Positions 5,328 through 9,310 of a DNA stretch of 9,310 nucleotides are shown piece by piece (within the stretch, counting starts at the first letter, position 1; each line of letters opens with the position of its first letter). Under the pieces are notes generated by a model that saw only the letters and a program-made list of their open reading frames with translations, had not been told where the DNA came from and made no database searches. This DNA comes from SHAN690 sp040905305. Lineage in GTDB: Bacteria > Bacteroidota > Bacteroidia > Flavobacteriales_G > Salibacteraceae. Where the stretch lies: assembly GCA_040905305.1 (NCBI GenBank), contig JBBDRU010000074.1:1-9310 (forward strand). Reading direction: 5' to 3'. A program made the position numbers and the translations under genes.

Positions 5328-7046
5328 TTAACCAGCTTTTCTTGAAGCATCAAACCACACTTTACTGTAGTCTCGATGTTCCATGCTGTTTTGAGGAAAC
5401 CCTTTGACATAAGTGGGTATGAGTCGAGTAAACTCTTCATAGTATAAGGGCATGATCACGGCATCATTGATCAATATTTGATCCATCCGGCTGAAAATCC
5501 GGTAGCGCAATCCTTCGTCCAATTCTCGAATGCCTGCTTGATAAAGACTGTCGTAAAGTTCGTTATGGTAGTTTACGGTATTGAGGTAAGAAGATGATTT
5601 ATCCTCGATATCGTCACCCAAAAACAAGCATAAAAAGTTCTCAGGGTCAGGGTAATCAGCCAACCATGCAGAGCGCCAGAAAACGGATTCACCAATTTCT
5701 TCGCTTTTTCCTTGTTGCGCCATACTTAAAACCTCTATCTCTAAGTCGATATTCAGCTGATCCTTTAACATTTGCTGAATTACCTGAGCTACTACTTCAT
5801 AGTTTTGCCCGCCACTGGTGGTTTGTAGTTTGATCACAGGAAATCCCTCACCATTTGGATATCCGGCTTCCGTCAGCAGGGTTCTGGCTTTTTCAGGGTT
5901 ATACGCTATTCCGTTCACCATTTGATGTGGATAGTTCTTGAATACAGGAGGAACAATTCCATATTTACCTGGGGTTCCTTCGCCTTGTAATGTGTAGTTT
6001 ATCAATGATTCGCGATCAATGGCTAGATTAAACGCTTTTCTAACCCTTGCATCAGAAAAAACAGGGTGAGCATGTTGAAAGGAGTAATAATGAACACTTA
6101 ACGAGGGTTTTACCTGAGGGCGATAGTCTTTTGATTCGAAGTTTGCTTCGTCAAGACCTCCCATTACTTCATCGTACATTTCAATAGGAAGCGTGAAAAT
6201 CATGTCCAATTCTCCGTTTTTAAACATGAGCAACTCGCTTTTCTTGTCTTTTACAAAACTTATTTGAACAGCATCGAGGTAGGGCAAAGCGTTACCGTTT
6301 TTATCAGTATTCCAGTAGTTAGGATTACGATTTAAAACAACATTTTCATCTCGTTTAAAAACCTTTAAAACAAAAGCTCCTGTGCCAACTGCATTGTCAG
6401 CCAACTTCTCTCCATAGGTTTCCTTAGCCTCTTTTGGGTAGATGTAAAAAGCATTATGTCCCATCAACCTCAAAAAAGAAGCAAAAGGAAAGTTAAGATG
6501 AATTTTAACCGTATAGTCATCTACCACCTCTACCCCTTGAAATTCTCCCGGATCTTCATTGTTTAGCAATGCATCATGATATTTTCTGGCACCTTTTAAA
6601 CGGTCCCGCACCACCCAAAACATTTGATTTTGAGGGCTCGGAGTGCACAGCTGTTCGAAAACGTAGCGTACGTCATCTGCTTTGAACTCACGTCCTTTTC
6701 CTTTTGGAAAACACGGATCATCATGAAAAAATATGCCCTTTCTGAGTTTAAACGTCCATGTGGTGGCATCTTCATTTGATTCCCAGCTCTCTGCCAAGCC
6801 GGGCTCTGGTTCTAAGGTAGCGGAGTTAAATTTGACCATCGATTCATAAACTTGGCTGGCGACTTGAAAGCCAGTCATTTCGGTGATTTCCAGAGGAAAA
6901 AGACTTCGCATATCCATCACTTCATTCACGCGAAAAACCCCACCTAATTGAACATCACCTTTGGCAATGCGCGAGTCAGGTTTTTTAGCTTCTCCGCAAG
7001 AATTCAATAGGATAATAACAGGTAGAAAAAGAAAATAATTTTTCAT
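5328..7046 (-). CDS. peptide-type ABC transporter substrate-binding lipoprotein (SBP family 5)
   Basis: 572 aa, near the usual length of OppA/DppA-type proteins. The signal peptide MKNYFLFLPVIILLNSC ends in a lipobox (Cys17), so it should be a membrane-anchored periplasmic binding protein. SBP family 5 features are seen in order: the N-terminal lobe with VYESMVKFNSATLEPEPGLA (67-86), then WTFKLRKGIFFHD (97-109), FKADDVRYVFE (121-131), GTGAFVL about 221-227 and NRNPNYW (239-245), then a C-terminal lobe with 'RKAFNLAIDRE' and 'LLTEAGYPNGEGFP'. This family binds oligopeptides, dipeptides, nickel-chelates or similar solutes and passes them to an inner-membrane permease. No permease or ATPase gene lies within the window, so the substrate cannot be inferred from neighbours. 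ATG 7046 is the only sensible start because it begins the signal peptide directly. No convincing promoter was found upstream. The large surface-protein gene diverges from it. Confidence 0.93.
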   Translation of the reverse strand: MKNYFLFLPVIILLNSCGEAKKPDSRIAKGDVQLGGVFRVNEVMDMRSLFPLEITEMTGFQVASQVYESMVKFNSATLEPEPGLAESWESNEDATTWTFKLRKGIFFHDDPCFPKGKGREFKADDVRYVFEQLCTPSPQNQMFWVVRDRLKGARKYHDALLNNEDPGEFQGVEVVDDYTVKIHLNFPFASFLRLMGHNAFYIYPKEAKETYGEKLADNAVGTGAFVLKVFKRDENVVLNRNPNYWNTDKNGNALPYLDAVQISFVKDKKSELLMFKNGELDMIFTLPIEMYDEVMGGLDEANFESKDYRPQVKPSLSVHYYSFQHAHPVFSDARVRKAFNLAIDRESLINYTLQGEGTPGKYGIVPPVFKNYPHQMVNGIAYNPEKARTLLTEAGYPNGEGFPVIKLQTTSGGQNYEVVAQVIQQMLKDQLNIDLEIEVLSMAQQGKSEEIGESVFWRSAWLADYPDPENFLCLFLGDDIEDKSSSYLNTVNYHNELYDSLYQAGIRELDEGLRYRIFSRMDQILINDAVIMPLYYEEFTRLIPTYVKGFPQNSMEHRDYSKVWFDASRKAG

Positions 7047-7182
7047 GGTGTGTAGGATTCTTGTGCTAATATACTTCGATAGTCGTTAATATACGATAAG
7101 TGTGTGCTTTTGACTTGGATTTATTCTGTACCAATCACGATATGCTATCGATATTTCGAACGCTTAACCTTAATTTGGAGCC
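7047..7182. other. divergent intergenic region
   Basis: 136 bp between the leftward binding-protein gene and the rightward surface-protein gene, so it must hold promoters in both directions. The best - strand -7 candidate is TATATTAG (7073-7066), one mismatch from TAnnTTTG, but no TTG lies at a proper distance. On the + strand I found only partial matches such as TAATTTGG at 7171-7178. A 14-codon ORF (7142-7186, + strand) runs into the start of the right-hand gene. Confidence 0.5.
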
Positions 7183-7186
7183 TTGA
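7142..7186 (+). CDS. possible leader peptide overlapping the next start
   Basis: ATG at 7142 opens a 14-codon frame (MLSIFRTLNLNLEP) that ends with TGA at 7184-7186. This stop overlaps the TTG start proposed for the large surface protein (TTGA, 7183-7186), the layout of translational coupling. The frame has no ribosome-binding site of its own that I can see, and an ORF this short is expected by chance, so it may well not be translated. It is listed because the downstream gene lacks an ATG where one is needed. Confidence 0.2.
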   Translation: MLSIFRTLNLNLEP

Positions 7187-9310
7187 TTAAAGCGCTTCAC
7201 ATACTTTATAAGTGGTTTAAAATCAGTAAAAAACATTTTTGTTTGATGCTGGCTTCTGGTTTTGTGGTAGCAGCTTTCGGTCAGCAAAGAGATACTTCTT
7301 TGAGCATTGTTAATGATTCAATGCGATTAGATAGCCACAGCATTATTCCCGAAACCTTTGTTTTGGATGGTCTCGATACTTCTTTTTATGAAATGGATTT
7401 TGCCGGATCGATGTTGATGCTTAAAAAAGGTCATCCGGCTTTGCCAATTAAGGTTCAAATTAGCTTTCGCACCTTTCCTTTTGATTTTTCTAAATCTTAC
7501 CGCAATAAAGATCCATCTATCATTGCCGATAAGGAGCGCGTTTACAATCCATTCCGATCTTCAACAAAATCCAATGAAGAGTCTTCACTGATCGACTTTG
7601 GTGATATTGAAAAACGCGGCAGCATTTCACGTGGGGTGGCGGTTGGAAACAATCAAAACCTTTCGGTTAACTCAAGCTTGAACCTTCAACTATCCGGCAA
7701 ATTAAACGAGCGGTTTAGCCTTGTGGCGGCCATTGCCGATCAAAACATTCCCATTCAGCCGGATGGAAACACGCAGCAATTGCAAGACTTTGATCAGGTT
7801 TACCTGCAGGTGTTTGATGATAACAATCGAATAACAGCAGGTGATTTCCAAATTGTTAAAAATGACGGTTACTTCATGCAGTTCAACAAGCGGCTGCAGG
7901 GTGGAAGGGTGGAATCCCGATTTGTTCCCATCGATGGTGATTCCTCTAAAGTGCTAAAGCTTGAAGCAAGCGGGGCGGTGTCCAGAGGCAAGTTTGCCAG
8001 GAAGACCATTCAGGGAATTGAAGGAAATCAGGGACCATATCGATTAACAGGAGCTGAAAACGAACCTTTCGTGGTTATTTTGGCGGGTACCGAGCGGGTT
8101 TATTTGGATGGGCGGTTGCTGGGCAGAGGTCAGGAAAACGATTATGTAATCAACTACAATACTGCAGAACTCACTTTTACAGCCAATATGCCAATCACAA
8201 AAGATCGGAGAATTGTCGTTGAATACCAATATTCTGATCGCAATTATGCCAGATCAATGATATATGGAGCTGCCAACTATTCTGATAAACGCAGTTTTGT
8301 TGACCTTGCTTTTTACACAGAACAAGATGCGAAAAACCAAAGTTTGCAGCAAGATTTGACCGATGCGCAAAAGGACGTGTTGCGCAATGCCGGAGACAAT
8401 CTTGATCAGGCGATTGCCTCAAGTGTAGATTCAATTGGGTACAGCGAAAATCAACTGCTTTATGACCGAATCGACACCACGTATTATGATCCGGCTTTGG
8501 ATTTGGAAATTCCGGCTAATGGTGTATTGGTATATTCCACCGACCCGGAAAGGGCAAGGTATCAAGCCACATTCTCAAACGTTGGAGTTGGAAATGGAAA
8601 TTATGTTTTTCAAGAGCAATTAGCTTTCGGACGTGTTTATCGATGGGTGCCGCCCGTGGATGGCGTTCCGCAGGGAACTCATGAGCCGGTAATCCGCTTG
8701 GTTTCGCCAAAGCAAAGGCAAATGATCACTGCACGTGGGCAATACAAAATAAACGAGAACATTGTCGCTGATATCGAATGGGCGGGAAGCAGAAACGACC
8801 TCAACACGTTTAGCGGTAGCGATAGTGATGACGACCTTGGAATGGGCACTAGAATCAAATTAACCGGCAAGCAACCGTTTACCGAAAATTGGCATGCCCT
8901 GGGAAATGTTGATTACGAATTTCTCCATCGTAATTTTCAGGAAATAGAACGATTCAGGGCAGTTGAGTTTGATCGCGACTGGAACATTCGTGATCTTGCT
9001 ATTCCTGATAATCAAAATGTTTTGGGCGCTCAGATTGGCGCTGGATACACTGAGGACTTCAAAGCGCTCTATGGCATCAAGTCTTTCACCGCTGGCCAGT
9101 CTTTTAGTGGCATCCAGAACAGTGTGGACATCAACAGTGGTTTAGACAGGCTTTCTGGAAGTTTTGGTGCAAGCCTCACCCAGCAAGAAGGCGAATTGGT
9201 GAAAAGCGATTATTACCAACATAATACCCTGATCAAAATTCCTTTATGGAAATTACAATTGGGATATAAGGATGTTTTTGAGGAGAACCTCAGGCTAGAT
9301 CCTGAATCCG
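7183..9310 (+). CDS. large exported beta-rich surface protein, N-terminal part, function unknown
   Basis: An open frame from the TAA at 7171-7173 runs to the window edge: about 709 codons from a TTG at 7183, with no stop. I do not recognise a named family. The N-terminus reads as a signal peptide: a basic n-region (IKALHILYKWFKISKKH), a hydrophobic core near CLMLASGFVVAAFG, then QQRDTS. The first in-frame ATG (7246) would remove all basic residues, so a start at TTG 7183 or ATT 7186 fits better. GGAG at 7177-7180 lies 2 nt before the TTG and 5 nt before the ATT. The mature part is rich in alternating beta-strand sequence with Asn, Gln, Asp and Tyr. A striking stretch at residues 146-225 includes SRGVAVGNNQNLSVNSSLN and IQPDGNTQQLQDFDQVYLQ, and another at 301-359 includes AGTERVYLDGRLLGRG, YVINYNTAELTFT and DRRIVVEYQYSDRNYARS. 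Such stretches suggest repeated beta-sandwich or barrel parts of an outer-membrane or cell-surface protein. The protein continues beyond the window, so its full size is unknown. Confidence 0.85.
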   Translation, partial: MIKALHILYKWFKISKKHFCLMLASGFVVAAFGQQRDTSLSIVNDSMRLDSHSIIPETFVLDGLDTSFYEMDFAGSMLMLKKGHPALPIKVQISFRTFPFDFSKSYRNKDPSIIADKERVYNPFRSSTKSNEESSLIDFGDIEKRGSISRGVAVGNNQNLSVNSSLNLQLSGKLNERFSLVAAIADQNIPIQPDGNTQQLQDFDQVYLQVFDDNNRITAGDFQIVKNDGYFMQFNKRLQGGRVESRFVPIDGDSSKVLKLEASGAVSRGKFARKTIQGIEGNQGPYRLTGAENEPFVVILAGTERVYLDGRLLGRGQENDYVINYNTAELTFTANMPITKDRRIVVEYQYSDRNYARSMIYGAANYSDKRSFVDLAFYTEQDAKNQSLQQDLTDAQKDVLRNAGDNLDQAIASSVDSIGYSENQLLYDRIDTTYYDPALDLEIPANGVLVYSTDPERARYQATFSNVGVGNGNYVFQEQLAFGRVYRWVPPVDGVPQGTHEPVIRLVSPKQRQMITARGQYKINENIVADIEWAGSRNDLNTFSGSDSDDDLGMGTRIKLTGKQPFTENWHALGNVDYEFLHRNFQEIERFRAVEFDRDWNIRDLAIPDNQNVLGAQIGAGYTEDFKALYGIKSFTAGQSFSGIQNSVDINSGLDRLSGSFGASLTQQEGELVKSDYYQHNTLIKIPLWKLQLGYKDVFEENLRLDPES

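Noticed and set aside
5249..5440. 63-codon frame on the - strand across the end of the binding-protein gene
   Set aside because: It overlaps the real gene in another frame, has no signal or promoter, and its sequence has no family character.
7183..9310. Identification of the large right-hand gene as SprA, the gliding and type IX translocon protein
   Set aside because: The size class and envelope location would fit, but the visible residues do not show SprA sequence that I recognise, so the name is not supported.

Overview
The window reads as chromosomal DNA of a Bacteroidota bacterium, probably a Flavobacteriales- or Cytophagales-like lineage. Four things point there: near-consensus Bacteroidota promoters (TTTG/TTG, then TAnnTTTG or TATCTTCG); genes with a short A/T-rich leader and no clear Shine-Dalgarno sequence; lipoprotein signal peptides ending in Cys followed by a polar or charged stretch; and the Bacteroidota type of thioredoxin-coupled arsenate reductase next to an ACR3 pump. 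There is no sign of a phage, insertion sequence, CRISPR array, tRNA or rRNA. The coding density is normal.

Left part (1-1758, + strand): the end of an arsenic-resistance operon. It holds the last 32 codons of a gene with a Cys-rich tail, an ArsC-type arsenate reductase (116-742), and an ACR3 arsenite efflux permease (739-1758) that overlaps it by ATGA. The reductase turns arsenate into arsenite and the permease exports it. A separately promoted lipoprotein of unknown function follows (1843-2817, lipocalin-like layout, very rich in Ser/Thr/Glu/Asp/Tyr). It ends at a strong bidirectional terminator (2847-2873).

Middle part (2890-7046, - strand), in transcription order: a lipoprotein peptide-type ABC substrate-binding protein (7046-5328), a coiled-coil plus OmpA-domain lipoprotein that should tether the outer membrane to peptidoglycan (5219-4224), and tyrosyl-tRNA synthetase (4164-2890). 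The last two have their own recognisable promoters, so they are probably separate transcription units in one direction.

Right part (about 7183 to the window end, + strand): the first ~709 codons of a large exported, beta-strand-rich protein that I cannot name. It is transcribed divergently from the substrate-binding protein, and no ATG lies at a good start position.

The points most worth a second look are the tyrosyl-tRNA synthetase, whose class I HIGH signature reads Gly-Ile-Gly-Asn while every other catalytic landmark is intact; the large surface protein with its non-ATG start and an overlapping 14-codon leader ORF; and the low-complexity acidic lipoprotein. I see no clear evidence of a wholly new multi-gene system.
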